Source: Alopecurus myosuroides (taxonomy: Eukaryota; Streptophyta; Magnoliopsida; Poales; Poaceae). From it: DNA of 64,000 nt. Shown here in pieces: positions 20,835 to 31,763 of the stretch. The DNA is taken from positions 117,034,212 through 117,098,211 of the forward strand of contig CM054061.1 of the NCBI GenBank assembly GCA_028641055.1. Direction: 5' to 3'. Under the pieces are notes generated by a model. That model did no database searches and was not told the origin of the DNA. It worked only from the letters and a program-made list of their open reading frames with translations. Within the stretch, counting starts at the first letter, position 1; each line of letters opens with the position of its first letter. Made by a program: the position numbers and the translations under genes.

Positions 20835-21636
20835 TGGAGAGTGTGCCCTAACTTTCCTGGCAACTCCATCAGCAAAGGTGGCAAAAAGAACGATTCGAGA
20901 GATAAACGCGGTTGTTCCGGCAACCCCGAAATTCTTGAAGTATTCAAATACACCAATTACCTGGGATCAGTCTGATCATCCCGGGAATATCCCTGAACCC
21001 GGCACGCAAGCCCTTGTTGTAAACCCTATTGTCCAGAACACTAGGCTAAGAAGAGTGTTGATAGATGGAGGATCCAGCATTAACATAATGTACCTGGATA
21101 CACTGAGGCATCTGAAAATCTCCGAGACTCAGCTCAACCACAGCAACATACGTTTTCACGGCATTGTTCCTGGCAGGCAAGCACGATCCCTAGGAGAAAT
21201 TTCCCTAGATGTCACTTTCGGAGAAAAAGATCACTTCCGTCAGGAAAAAATATCATTCGAAGTGGTGCCGTTCGAAAGCGTGTATCACGCGATACTCGGA
21301 CGTCCAGCTTTCGCCAAATTCATGGCAAGATCATGTTATATCTATAACAAGCTGAAGATGCCAGGGCCAAAAGGAGGAGTAATCACCATATCGGGAGACT
21401 TCAAGTTGGCAAACAAGCTGGAAAAAGAAAACGCCCTTTGCGCTGAGAAAATCATAGCAATGGAAGAGTTGAAGGAGCTGGCCAAAGAGGTATCGCCGAC
21501 AGAAATGCCGGCAGGAAAAGAAACCCAGAAGCCAACAGATAGCTTCAAGGCCTCCGAGAACACAAGACAGGTAATCCTAGATCCCAACAATCCGACAAAA
21601 TTTGTCGTGGTGGGAACTGGGATGACCGACAAATAG
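20789..21636 (+). pseudogene. Protease region of Gypsy-2, out of frame with gag
   Basis: This frame is +1 relative to gag and overlaps its end; the switch is best placed at or near an A7 run (20782-20788). It encodes the aspartic protease: the catalytic site VLIDGGSSINI at about 21057, a flap-like segment, and HAILGRPAFAKFMA at about 21287. The frame ends at TAG 21634-21636, and pol resumes in the same frame directly after, so this stop also interrupts the polyprotein. Homologous residues in Gypsy-1 are continuous with gag, so the frame change is probably decay. Confidence 0.75.
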
Positions 21637-24600
21637 GAAAACGAGCTCATCAAGTTCCTCCGTGAGAACTGGGATATTTTTGCCTGGTGTCCAGCTGACA
21701 TGCCAGGCGTACCCAGGGAACTGGCTGAGCATCAACTTAAGGTGATTTCAGGCTCCAAACCCGTCAAACAAGGTCTCCGTCGATTTGACGGAAGAAGACG
21801 GAAGGCTATCGGCAAGGAAATTATCAGGCTTTTAGCAGCAGACTTTATCGAGGAAGTTATACACACCGATTGGTCCGCAAATCCGGTGTTAGTACCGAAG
21901 AAAGATACCACTGCCCTTAGAATATGTATAGATTACACCGATTTAAACAAACTGTGTCCAAAAGATAGGCTTGCTTTACCGCGAATCGATCAAATAATAG
22001 ATGCCACTGCAGGCTCTGAGCTCTTATGCTTTTTGGATGCATATTCCGGGTACCATCAAATACGCATGAAAAAAGAAGATCAAATTCAGACTTCTTTTAT
22101 AACCCCCTATGGGACGTACTATTACATAACCATGCCATTTGGCCTGAAGAACGCAGGTGCCACCTACCAGCGTTGCATGCAACATTGTTTGCATAGTCAG
22201 ATTGGCAAAAACGTCCATGTTTACGTGGACGACATTGCTGTCGTAACCAAGGAAAGAGACACACTCCTTGAGGATTTACGAGAAACCTTCGAAAATTTGC
22301 GCACTTACAAGATGAAGTTAAATCCATTAAAGTGCGTATTCGGGGTTCCCTCAGGAAAACTTCTGGGTTTCATCATTTCTCACAGAGGAATAGAAGTTAA
22401 CCCAGAAAAGATCAAAGCAATCTTAAACATCTCCAAACCTACGTGTGTAAAAGATGTCCAAAGATTCACGGGTTCCGCCACAGCCGTCAGCAGATTTATT
22501 AGTCGGCTGGGGGACAAAGCTTTACCACTCTACAAGTTGCTGAAAAAATCCGACAAATTCGAGTGGACAGAAGAGGCAGATGCGGCGTTAACCCAGTTAA
22601 AGGTAACTTTGATGAAAGCTCCGATTTTGGCATCGCCAAAAGACGAAGAACCTATGTTATTGTACCTAACGGCTACAAACCGGGTTATCAGTGCAGTAAT
22701 TGTTGTGGAGCGGAAGAAAGACGAACAGAGCATACCAGACCAACATCCGGTATATTATATAAGCGAAGTCTTCTCCGAATCCAAACAAAGGTATCCACAT
22801 TATCAAAAACTGGCATATGGCGTATTTTTCGCGTCCAGAAAACTTCGCCATTACTTCCAAGGACATTCCATAACGGTGGTATGTAAAGCACCACTAGGGG
22901 ATATAATAAACAATGCGGAGGCGACTGGCCGAGTAGCCAAATGGGGCATCGAGTTAACAGCCTTCGACATTAAGTATCAGCCCAGGACGACAATAAAATC
23001 CCAGGTTTTGGCAGATTTTATCGCCGACTGGACTGAAGCAATGGAGAAAACACCAATGCCGGAGTCCGAGTATTGGATCATGCATTTTGATGGATCCAAG
23101 ATGAAGGAGGGCGCTGGAGCTGGTGTAGTTTTAAAATCCCCTAAAGAAGACACAATAGAGTATGTATTACAAATACACTTCAACGCCAGCAACAACGTGG
23201 CAGAATACGAAGGTTTGCTTCATGGCTTGCATATTGCAAAAGAAATAGGGGTCAAGCACATTTTGTGCTATGGTGATTCAGATTTGGTACAGCATCAGCT
23301 CAACCAAACGTGGGACGCAAAAAACCCCATAATGGCCGAATATCGGAGAACGGTGGACGAGTTCGCCATTTGTTTCTTCGGATTCGAAGTACTCCATGTT
23401 AAACGGAAGGAGAATTGGAACGCAGATGCGTTAGCCCGCATGAGATCAGAAAGGATAAAAATCCTACCACCAGGTGTTTTCGTCCAACATTTGTACGAAC
23501 CATCGATAAAAGGCGGAGATGTTGACTATCCTCTGGCTTCCGAGTCAATTGAAGTCATGCTCGTCAACCCGGATTGGACAATCCCATATATAAACTTCTT
23601 AGTTAATCATAAGTACCCGGAAGGAGCAGATGAAGTCTTGCAAAGACAAATCCAGCGTCGATGCAAAGGATTTACGGTAATTAACAATTGCATGTATAAA
23701 CGCAGTACTTCCGGAATTTTTCTGCGATGTATTTCACCAGAAGAAGGACAAGAAATCCATGCCGGAGATTGCGGACATCATGCTCAATCAAAAAGCATAG
23801 TTAAAAAAGCATTCCGTGCCGGGTTTTTCTGCCTAACAACCAAGACAGATGCTGAGTACATAGTAAACACATGTGAAGGATGTCAGTATTACGCCAAGCA
23901 GACTAATATGCCAGCCCAAGCACTCAAAACTATCCCCATTACATGGCCCTTCGCGGTCTGGGGGCTAGATATGATGGGACCATTCAAAACTGCACGAGGC
24001 GGACTTACACATCTACTTGTAGCTGTGGACAAATATACCAAGTGGGTGGAGGCTAAACCCATCAAAAAACTTAACGGTGTAACTGCCAGAAATTTCATCA
24101 TTGACATAGTCATGAGATACGGCGTTCCACACAGCATAATAACCGACAATGGGACAAACTTTTCCATTGGAGAGTTGGCAAAATATTACCGACAAAGGGG
24201 AATTCGCCTAGATCTCGCATCTGTGGCACACCCGCAATCCAACGGACAGGTTGAAAGAATGAATAGCTCAATCCTGCAAGGAATACGTCCAAGACTCGAA
24301 TCTCCTCTTCATAGAGCAGCTGGAACATGGGTAGAAGAGTTACCTTCCGTGCTTTGGAGTATTCGAACAACACCGAACAGGTCAACAGGGCAAACCCCGT
24401 TTTTCCTAGTTTACGGTGCAGAGGCAATTCTTCCAACGGACATGATCCATGACAGCCCAAGAGTGCAAAATTTCGATGACTCGGATGCCGAAAAAGCACG
24501 ACAGGATGCCGTCGATCTCTTAGAAGAGGAACGAGAACTTGTGCTCCAAAGATCCGCCATCTATCAGCAAGGTTTACAATGTTATCATAGTCGGAAAATC

Positions 24601-24858
24601 AGGCATCGTTCTTTTAAAGAAGGTGACCTAGTGCTAAGATTGGTGCAGCAAAGAAAGCACAAACTGGCCCCAGTATGGAAAGAACCATTTGTCATCAGTA
24701 AAGCCATGAAGAATGGATCATATTATCTTGTTGACATTCGCGATACGGAAGATGATCCCGAAAAGCCGAATCGCAAAAGAAAGAGAAAGATAGATGATGA
24801 ACTAGGAGAGACAAAGAGGCCCTGGAGTATCCAACAGTTACGTTCCTTCTATACTTAG
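21637..24858 (+). CDS. Pol of Gypsy-2: RT, two RNase H domains, integrase
   Basis: Open from the TAG at 21634 to the TAG at 24856-24858; the first ATG is at 21700. Reverse transcriptase spans about 21850-22400 with YVDD at 22222-22233. The Gypsy-type RNase H (about 22640-23010) has TAT where the catalytic DAS normally stands and lacks the usual TDH motif. A second, archaeal-type RNase H (about 23080-23430) has HFDGS, AEYEGL, GDSDLV and NADALA. Integrase follows: zinc-binding H-H-C-C about 23760-23890 and the catalytic Asp at 23968, Asp at 24145 and Glu at 24253. The C-terminal part has a GPY-like region but no chromodomain. The enzymes copy element RNA and integrate the cDNA. This frame is intact although its upstream partners are broken. 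Confidence 0.9.
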   Translation, partial: ENELIKFLRENWDIFAWCPADMPGVPRELAEHQLKVISGSKPVKQGLRRFDGRRRKAIGKEIIRLLAADFIEEVIHTDWSANPVLVPKKDTTALRICIDYTDLNKLCPKDRLALPRIDQIIDATAGSELLCFLDAYSGYHQIRMKKEDQIQTSFITPYGTYYYITMPFGLKNAGATYQRCMQHCLHSQIGKNVHVYVDDIAVVTKERDTLLEDLRETFENLRTYKMKLNPLKCVFGVPSGKLLGFIISHRGIEVNPEKIKAILNISKPTCVKDVQRFTGSATAVSRFISRLGDKALPLYKLLKKSDKFEWTEEADAALTQLKVTLMKAPILASPKDEEPMLLYLTATNRVISAVIVVERKKDEQSIPDQHPVYYISEVFSESKQRYPHYQKLAYGVFFASRKLRHYFQGHSITVVCKAPLGDIINNAEATGRVAKWGIELTAFDIKYQPRTTIKSQVLADFIADWTEAMEKTPMPESEYWIMHFDGSKMKEGAGAGVVLKSPKEDTIEYVLQIHFNASNNVAEYEGLLHGLHIAKEIGVKHILCYGDSDLVQHQLNQTWDAKNPIMAEYRRTVDEFAICFFGFEVLHVKRKENWNADALARMRSERIKILPPGVFVQHLYEPSIKGGDVDYPLASESIEVMLVNPDWTIPYINFLVNHKYPEGADEVLQRQIQRRCKGFTVINNCMYKRSTSGIFLRCISPEEGQEIHAGDCGHHAQSKSIVKKAFRAGFFCLTTKTDAEYIVNTCEGCQYYAKQTNMPAQALKTIPITWPFAVWGLDMMGPFKTARGGLTHLLVAVDKYTKWVEAKPIKKLNGVTARNFIIDIVMRYGVPHSIITDNGTNFSIGELAKYYRQRGIRLDLASVAHPQSNGQVERMNSSILQGIRPRLESPLHRAAGTWVEELPSVLWSIRTTPNRSTGQTPFFLVYGAEAILPTDMIHDSPRVQNFDDSDAEKARQDAVDLLEEERELVLQRSAIYQQGLQCYHSRKIRHRSFKEGDLVLRLVQQRKHKLAPVWKEPFVISKAMKNGSYYLVDIRDTEDDPEKPNRKRKRKIDDELGETKRPWSIQQLRSFYT

Positions 24859-25487
24859 TTCAATTCTATGTAAACATCTTTGAGATCATGAAATAAAGTT
24901 GTCGGAATTCTTATATCCATGTTTTTTACAAGTTTATTATAGTTCAAAACATGATTCCACCTTATCTATTTCCCAATGATCTTACAAAATACTCAATATT
25001 AACCCGAATTGTGCCTGCGTGCTCGGCGTTTAAAAACTGAATGATTTTCAGCCTGCCAAAGGCTAAAGGAAACTCGGATTGTGCCTACGTGCCCAAGTTT
25101 CATTCAAAAAATTCCTTACTGTTCTCTAAGCATTATCTGATTGTTTGTGTGTTGGGTCACTGGAGCTAGTTAGTAAAAATGCCTTTAGTATGATCCATGT
25201 TTCCGAGTTTGAACTGATTGGTTTCACCCAGTAACTCGGCATGACGATTCACAATACTATTGAGCCATTTCAAACACTAAGGACAGTTAAAACACATAAG
25301 CCAGAGAACTTAGAAGATAAAGGAATATAAAAACCCGGAAAACTTGCAAAGGATTTCATAATTAAACTGCAAAAGGCGGAGTACTTGTTTATACAAAAGG
25401 ATAGAAGCATTACAATATAAGTTTACATTGTAAAGTGCAGTAATGCTCCTATTTTATACTTCCACCATCTAGGTTAAGGACAACCCT
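24859..25487. other. Spacer between pol and antisense gene in Gypsy-2
   Basis: Non-coding, AT-rich. It separates convergent pol and antisense-gene units and contains the paired words AATTGTGCCTGCGTGC and GATTGTGCCTACGTGCCC near 25010 and 25080. AATAAA at 24893-24898 is a possible poly(A) signal for the plus-strand transcript. Confidence 0.5.
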
Positions 25488-28443
25488 TCAAGGATCCGAG
25501 TCTTCTTCGCTGTTGTCATTCTCGGGGGCTTCGGGGATCTCCTCTTCTGGATAGGTGATGGAGATGTTCACCATAGAGGCGATCTTGGTGGCGTGACCTT
25601 TGATTTCATCAAAGATGGTGGTTCGCTGGGTTTCCGTGTATCCTTGAGGGATACCGGATGCCACGCGCCAAGATTTGGCACCAGGGTAATGCATACGCAT
25701 AAGGCCGAGAGCCATGCGTGCACCACCCCGTGCTGCGGAGCGCAAGGTGGACTCCTTGGACTCCGCCACCTCCAGGATAGCTCCCGGAAGTTTCTCAACT
25801 TCCGAGAATTCCTCAGTCCTGGTGGGAAGGAACTTGTTGACCAGCTGCATGCCAGCAGCTCTGATCGCAGTCCACACCTTCCCAAAGGCTCGGATTCTTT
25901 CAATCCGAGTAAGATCTGGGTTATCTCCTGTTTTTTCAGACAAACAACCAAAAGGTTAAGCGAAAAAGCAGAGAAAGAAAGCAAGGCATGGAAAAACCGG
26001 TAAATGAAAATAAACTTACCGAGAATCTTGTCGATTTCGGAGCCTTCCTCCAGGCGAAGATTTAAGGCACTTTCCAAGTCCTGGATAGTGGACTTGTCCT
26101 TTTCCGCCTGTTCGGAAGCTTTGGAGTGAGCAATTCCAAGGGCCAGATTGCTGGCTTCCAGATCTTTTTGAGCCTTCATAAGATCCTTATGAAGGTCCAA
26201 ATTCTCCTTTCGGAGAAACTCGGCATTGCCGGCATCTTCAGCTATTTCCTTGGCCTTAGCCAAAGCAGCTGGAAAGCAAGTAAAAAATTCCGAGTTTAGA
26301 AAAATTCGAGAAATTACTTAGACAAAAAATTGGATAAAGAAACTTGAGAGAATAAAGCGTACATGTTGTATCTAATAGTTGTAATTGAGATGATGCCAGC
26401 TCTGCTTCTTTCACTTCAAGAATAGAAAGAAGGTTTCTAACCTCTTTATTCTTGACGGAAAGTTTATTGAAAACTTCCATGTTAATGGTTTCAGCGGTTT
26501 GCTGGAACATGGAAATGAAAAAATCATGATATTGAAAAGCATCAAGCGAAAAGTAGACATTTTACTTAATGCTTGCGGGCTGAGGACAATACCTGGCTCA
26601 TCCGCTATAACCCTGTTAAGTTTTCAGTGAACTCTTTTGCGTACTCCGCAAAAAGAGTCCCGGCCGCGCTAAGGCCATCGCTGATATTCTTGAAATCCTT
26701 GTCAAAGGTGGGGATCTCCTCCTCAGTTATCCGAGAAGGACCTCCCACCTCGGGAGCCGCCCTTTCCCTCGTGTCCGTTTCCGGCACAATAGGCTGGCTG
26801 GGCTCCAAAGACTCGGGGGTAGGGGCTGCAGCATGCTCTTCTGTCATCGTGGACGGTGTGTCCGGCGCGGTGGCAGGAGAAGGGTGATGGCCTCTGCTGG
26901 ACACAACCTTGTGCCTCTTCAGCTTTTTTGGCTTTAGAGTGGAAGGAGGCAGGCTAAAAGCAAAAAGTCAGAAAAGTTAAAACTCCGAAAGCAAAAGAAA
27001 AACTCCGACAAACGAAAGTAACCCAGATATTCAAACCTGGAGGTGGCGACGGGAACCCCGTCAAGGTCGATGATTTCCTGGGAAGAGGAGATCTTCTTGC
27101 GCTTTCGCCCACCGGAAAAGGTGGCACGCAACATTTCCATATCAGCATCGGAAGCAAGATCCCACTCGGGAAGATCAGCGATCTGTTAAAAAGAAAAAGT
27201 TAAGTCAAAGGTACAAAACCCGAGTAAACAAGAAAGAATTCAAATCCCAAAAGGCGAAGAATTTTACCTTGGGAGCCGGATTTTCGGCCGTGTACATTGG
27301 CCGGCTTTCTTCGTATTGGTCGCGTGATGCAACCAATTGATTCACGCGCCGCCGCAAATCTTTTGCGGACCAGTCCTTGTCGGATGGCCGCATTTCGTCA
27401 TTGGCTCCCTTGTACTCGCAGAGAAGGCGAGCGTCGTGGTTGGCCAAGGGCTGGATCCGCCTATTTAACCAGCAAAGGACCGTGTCCATGCCGGTTAAAG
27501 GCGGATCGGAAGTGACGAGTTTGGCGATGCGCCGCTTGATCCTTAGGAGATCCGGCGACAGGGTTTGAACTGCCTCAGTTCCCCAATTCTCTTGGGGAAC
27601 AACGGCGGTGTTCGAAAAAGGTGGAACCCCGAACGTTTTCCCGGGAAAGGAAATGTCGGGATGATAAAAGAAGGAACCCGTCCAAAACTTGACGAATTCC
27701 GATGTTTTAATCTTGGGGAACCAATCTTCTCGGAATCTCCGAAGAGTGGAAGAGATGGTTCCGCAAGTTGGGAGTGCGCCCTCCGAAGAGTTCCTCTTAA
27801 CCCCGAAACAGTACAACCAGAAATCCAGCCTAGGAGCTATACCTAGATAACCCTCAAAAAGGGCCTGGAATCCGGCTAAGTACAGGATGGAATTAGGTGG
27901 GAGGTTGTGTGGCTGGATGTTGTAGTGGGAGAGGATCTGGAGGAAGAAGGCAGAAGGTGGAATACCCATACCTCTAAGGAGGTGGGAGGAGAGAAGAACC
28001 CGTTCACCGTCATTCGGCGTGGGTTCAGTCTCATCCTCCGGAAGCCGCCACTTCCCCTTCAGTACTAATCCCTCCTTCTCCATTGTCGGGAGGAGGGATG
28101 ACGGGATACTGCAGGCACTCCAATTGCCGGCAGTTTCCATTTCTTCTTCGGCTCCGGCGGCGGCGGATGCCGCGGCTTCCGCGGCCGCGAGTTCGTCGCC
28201 GACGAGTTTGATCTTCTCCTCCACCGTCTCTGGAGCAAACGGCGGAGTGGGCGCGGAGCTGGAACCCGCAAGATCCACGGCGGCGGAAAGATTTCCTCCG
28301 TCTGCCGCGGTGCACGTGGTCTTCGCCGACTCGTCGCTGGCGGCGTGCACTGGGGAGTCTAGTTGAGGATCCATCGTGTTGATGATGTCCTCGATTTCTT
28401 GGGCGACGGTGCGGGCTGGCGAGGACGACGGAGAAGCCATCAT
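25488..28443 (-). CDS. Antisense spliced gene of Gypsy-2 (Transposase_28-like)
   Basis: Homologue in layout of the antisense gene in Gypsy-1, on the strand opposite to gag-pol. Exon 1 is 28443-27268: an Ala/Ser-rich N-terminus, then the conserved globular region (GIPPSAFFLQILSHYNIQPH), ending in AENPAPK at the donor. Exon 2 is 27182-27037 (basic KRKK). Exon 3 starts at 26953 (Lys/Arg-rich then acidic). Further exons cover about 26500-26365 and 26270-26022 (coiled coil) and about 25935-25488 (helical domain, acidic tail, stop). In exon 3 a TAG at 26605-26607 comes just before a possible donor at about 26590, so the copy may be truncated. Function is unknown. Confidence 0.7.
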
Positions 28444-28576
28444 GGAGTGGCGCTTGGGCGTCTCCGGTGAGGACTTGGACGCGGTGGCGTTTGGGAGCTT
28501 TTCTCTGCTGTGAGCTTAGGCGCTGGAGTGGCGTGCGAAGTGAGAGCGGAAGTTTTTCGTTGAGGACGAAGAAGGC

Positions 28577-28584
28577 TATTTATA
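28577..28584 (-). promoter_or_regulatory. TATA box of the Gypsy-2 antisense gene
   Basis: Minus-strand TATAAATA in the context GGCTATAAATAGCC, about 135 bases upstream of the ATG at 28443. It lies in the internal region, outside the 3' LTR that starts at 28941, so the antisense gene has its own core promoter. Confidence 0.6.
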
Positions 28585-28940
28585 GCCAAAATCTCGTCGC
28601 GATACGTGCTAACGGCTCTTTTGACCGTTGGATGTTCAACGCGTGTAATTATGGTTATCTCCTCGTTTCCCGCGAGAATCTGTCAGAAAGATGTTGGTGG
28701 GTTTTCTCGCCTGTAACCCAAACGACCCTTGCGTCAGCAAGTTTTAAGCGCTGACGTAGGAAGTTCCTTCTCTGCGAAGGATCGTGTGAGAAAAGCCGGA
28801 TTTTCTGGATTCTGAGTTTTACGTTACCATCTCCTTTAAAGGAAGAAAAGAAGAATCAAGATTACAGGCCGGTATTTCTCGGAAGGATGCGTTTAACGAA
28901 AGACGGCGAAAACGGAGTCTCGATCCTTCTTGGGGGCTAC

Positions 28941-29481
28941 TGTCGGATATATACCAAATAGGGGTATATCTGATGGTAGTCTAAAGTGTCGGATTGCCCG
29001 GGTGGCCCGAATGGTAGTGGGCTACGGTCCATTGGGCGGCCCAGTAAGCTGACGCACAGAAGCCGGATTCTAGAAGAACCCGGATCACGGCCCACGTGAT
29101 CTGGCTTGGAGTAGAAGGCGGATTCCTTATTTTCCAAGTTAATAGTTGCCGTAGTCTTCTAGGTTTCCTACTTTGTATGCCCTAACCCGGCTATTATATA
29201 AAGCCGGGCGGGAGATATGATAGATAGAGAAGAATATATAGGCTAACTCGCCGGGAAGTTGATCCTCAGCGAATAGCTAAACAGAACCTCACGTTGTACT
29301 TGTATACACAGGCTTTAGTACTGATTCGTGAGATTGCAGGAGTAGGAACACCGCATTGTTGCGACGTGCCGAACCTGGGTAAACCCAATGTTTTTGTTCT
29401 TCGCCCAACCACGTCTCCCCACGTCTCTACCCGTAGTCTCATGGCACCCCCGTCTATGAAAACTACTACGATGTCTCGACA
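28941..29481 (+). repeat. 3' LTR of Gypsy-2
   Basis: Partner of 17464-18004. The internal side ends CTTCTTGGGGGCTAC, a short polypurine tract like that of Gypsy-1, just before TGTCGG. Confidence 0.95.
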
Positions 29482-31639
29482 ATACCAATAGTGCAAATTA
29501 AAATCCACCAAAAATCTTGAACCTAGTAATATGTTTTCCTAACCATTTAAAAATTGTAGATCTAAGTTTTGGCTGGTAGTTTGATCACAAGACCAGTTTT
29601 GCCACAGAGTGTATGTGAGTTTGTTTTGAGATTAAGTTTTTGAATCTGTAACCATTTTGGTCAAACCAAATTGTTTTGGGTAGCTGTTGAATAGATATAT
29701 CACTAGGATTTTGCCTCGCATCAAGGTGAGTTACCAAATGGAAATGACATCCACTTTGGAAAAAGGCCAGTAGGCTTTTCTAGGATTTTTAGAGTGAGTT
29801 TAAAAATGCTTTTTGAGGAAAATCCAATTGGATAAGTTTTCTTATGACTAGATATTTCTAATCCTAGCTTGGATTAATTTTTGGAGCCCTAGATTTTTTT
29901 TGGTGAGCAAAACTAGAAACAACACTTTTCTGTTTTTGTTTGTATGTGTGTATTTGTTTGAAATAAAATGTGTGATTGTTTGAACCTTGTTTCCTAGCAT
30001 GTATAGATGTGTTGGATCTGGTTATTAGGTTGTTTACTTTTATTATGTCTACCTTAGAAAGTGTGTTCATGTTTAGAAAGTCAAATAGCAATAGAAATAG
30101 CATTTGCTATTTTCTAGTTTTATTACTTGATTTTTGTGTGAACCAAACCTTGGCAGAGTTGTTTTGCCTAGGTTTGTGATATGTTTGAGTGGAGGCCAGT
30201 ACCATTTTGGTACTGTTATCTTGATGTTTTCATCTCTGTTAGCTTGCAACTTATTTTATAGAGATGCATGTGTAACATTTGTTATTTGTTTTCACTAGTA
30301 TTATTTTCACTAGTATGAATAGCCTTGTATTGATTGATTTGTTATATTAATTTTGTCATAAGTAACCAGAGGCTTTGTACCTCTTTTGCCTTGGTATTAG
30401 TGGGCCCATAACCCACTGGTCCCATTGCAATTAGGATAGGGATGCAAGTCCCCAACTTTACACTTGTGTGAAAATAGCAGGTAGTACTATATGTTTGAGT
30501 TTTATTTTCCACCAAGGAAAATAGATTGTTTGTTTCACTTATGTAAGTGAAGAGGTTAGTACTTCTTTGAGAACACTAGTATGTTTAGTGTGATTCATTT
30601 GTTAGCATAATATTCCTTAGGAGTATCATGTTAAGAAATGCTTCACTATTATTGCTTAAATTTAATTGTTTGCTAATAGAATAATTCCTTGTGATTGATA
30701 GATTATTTGTGAATGATTTTTATTGAGTGTTTGGATTTTTGAAAGTGTTTAGTTAGTCTTTTATTGAGTGCATAGCTACTGGTTGTGTGGTTTATACTTT
30801 GTTTGCTTGCTATCTAATTGAGAAGAAGAGCATGTGTTACTAGAATGAATTGATGCTTGCTTAGTAGATGTTCTCATAGAATTATTTTATTATATTGCTT
30901 ACTAGCATGTGTAAGGTTTGTGTGTTGTTAGTATGTATATTTATATTCAAGACTTGCTTGTTTAGAGTTAAGCAGCCTTGTATCATTGTTTGCTTCTCTA
31001 GTGTTGAACTAGTGTCACCACTAGAAATTATGGCTTTGCTCTAGTATTGTTGTCTTTTATTTTATGAGTGTATGCTTTATTCTAGCATGTTTAGGAAGTT
31101 ATTACTTCTGTTATGATTTCATGACATCTTGTTTTGTTTGTGTATAGTTGTAGAATACAATTATTTCTTATAGCATGCTTGTGTAGGATTCTCTTACTAG
31201 AATGCTATTAGTGCACTCCTGTTTTATGCTATTTTGTTAGGAGCTTTGTCTTTTATGATGATTGTGTTTTAGTTTAGGATTTGTGACTTGTTACTATTTA
31301 TTGAGCTACTGGTTTGTTGGTTTAATTTTCATGATTGATGGATTCCATAACTTTGAGTAGACATAAGCATATTCTATAACTAGCCTATTTCATTTGTGGT
31401 GTGTCTGCTTGCTGTTTGGAAATTGTCTGAGTGATTGCCTTAGCATGAGTATTATACTTATGCTATTTCGTTGCTAGTGTTGTTGTTGTGCTTAGTAGTA
31501 TCTTGTTACCTATGCATTAGTTTAATCATGAACTTGTTTGGTGATGATTGCTTGTGTGTTGTTAATACCCACTGCCATGGGTATTGCTTTGATTGATTGT
31601 TATTATTTTAGTAGCCTCACCTTTTGCACCCACAAGGTA

Positions 31640-31763
31640 CTCCCTCCGTTCAACAATAGATGACTTGCATTTGTCTATATATGGATGTATCTAGACACTA
31701 AAACATGTCTAGATACATCCATATATAGATAAGTGGAAGTCATCTATTGTTGAATGAAGGGAG
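31640..31763. mobile_element. Stowaway MITE in the long solo LTR
   Basis: A 124-bp palindromic element with TIR CTCCCTCCGTTCAACAATAG, flanked by TA dinucleotides (31638-31639, 31764-31765). The two arms pair almost end to end, so its RNA would form one long hairpin. It belongs to the Tc1/mariner-related Stowaway group. Confidence 0.85.

Larger units (their letters stand above)
17464..29481 (+). mobile_element. Gypsy-2: complete Tat-lineage Gypsy retrotransposon
   Basis: A 12.0-kb element with two 541-bp LTRs (17464-18004 and 28941-29481). The flanks are ATAAC (17459-17463) and ATACC (29482-29486), a 4/5 target duplication. It contains gag, protease, RT, two RNase H domains and integrase on the plus strand, then a spliced gene on the minus strand before the 3' LTR. 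There is no chromodomain. That layout is the Tat lineage. The LTRs differ by about 14 substitutions by hand count (about 2.6%), older than Gypsy-1. Coding is broken by two stops and a frame change (see gag and protease entries). Confidence 0.93.

Noticed and set aside
29500..31600. Long T/G-rich tract considered as satellite or centromeric repeat
   Set aside because: No regular period was seen on reading; it is low-complexity LTR sequence.
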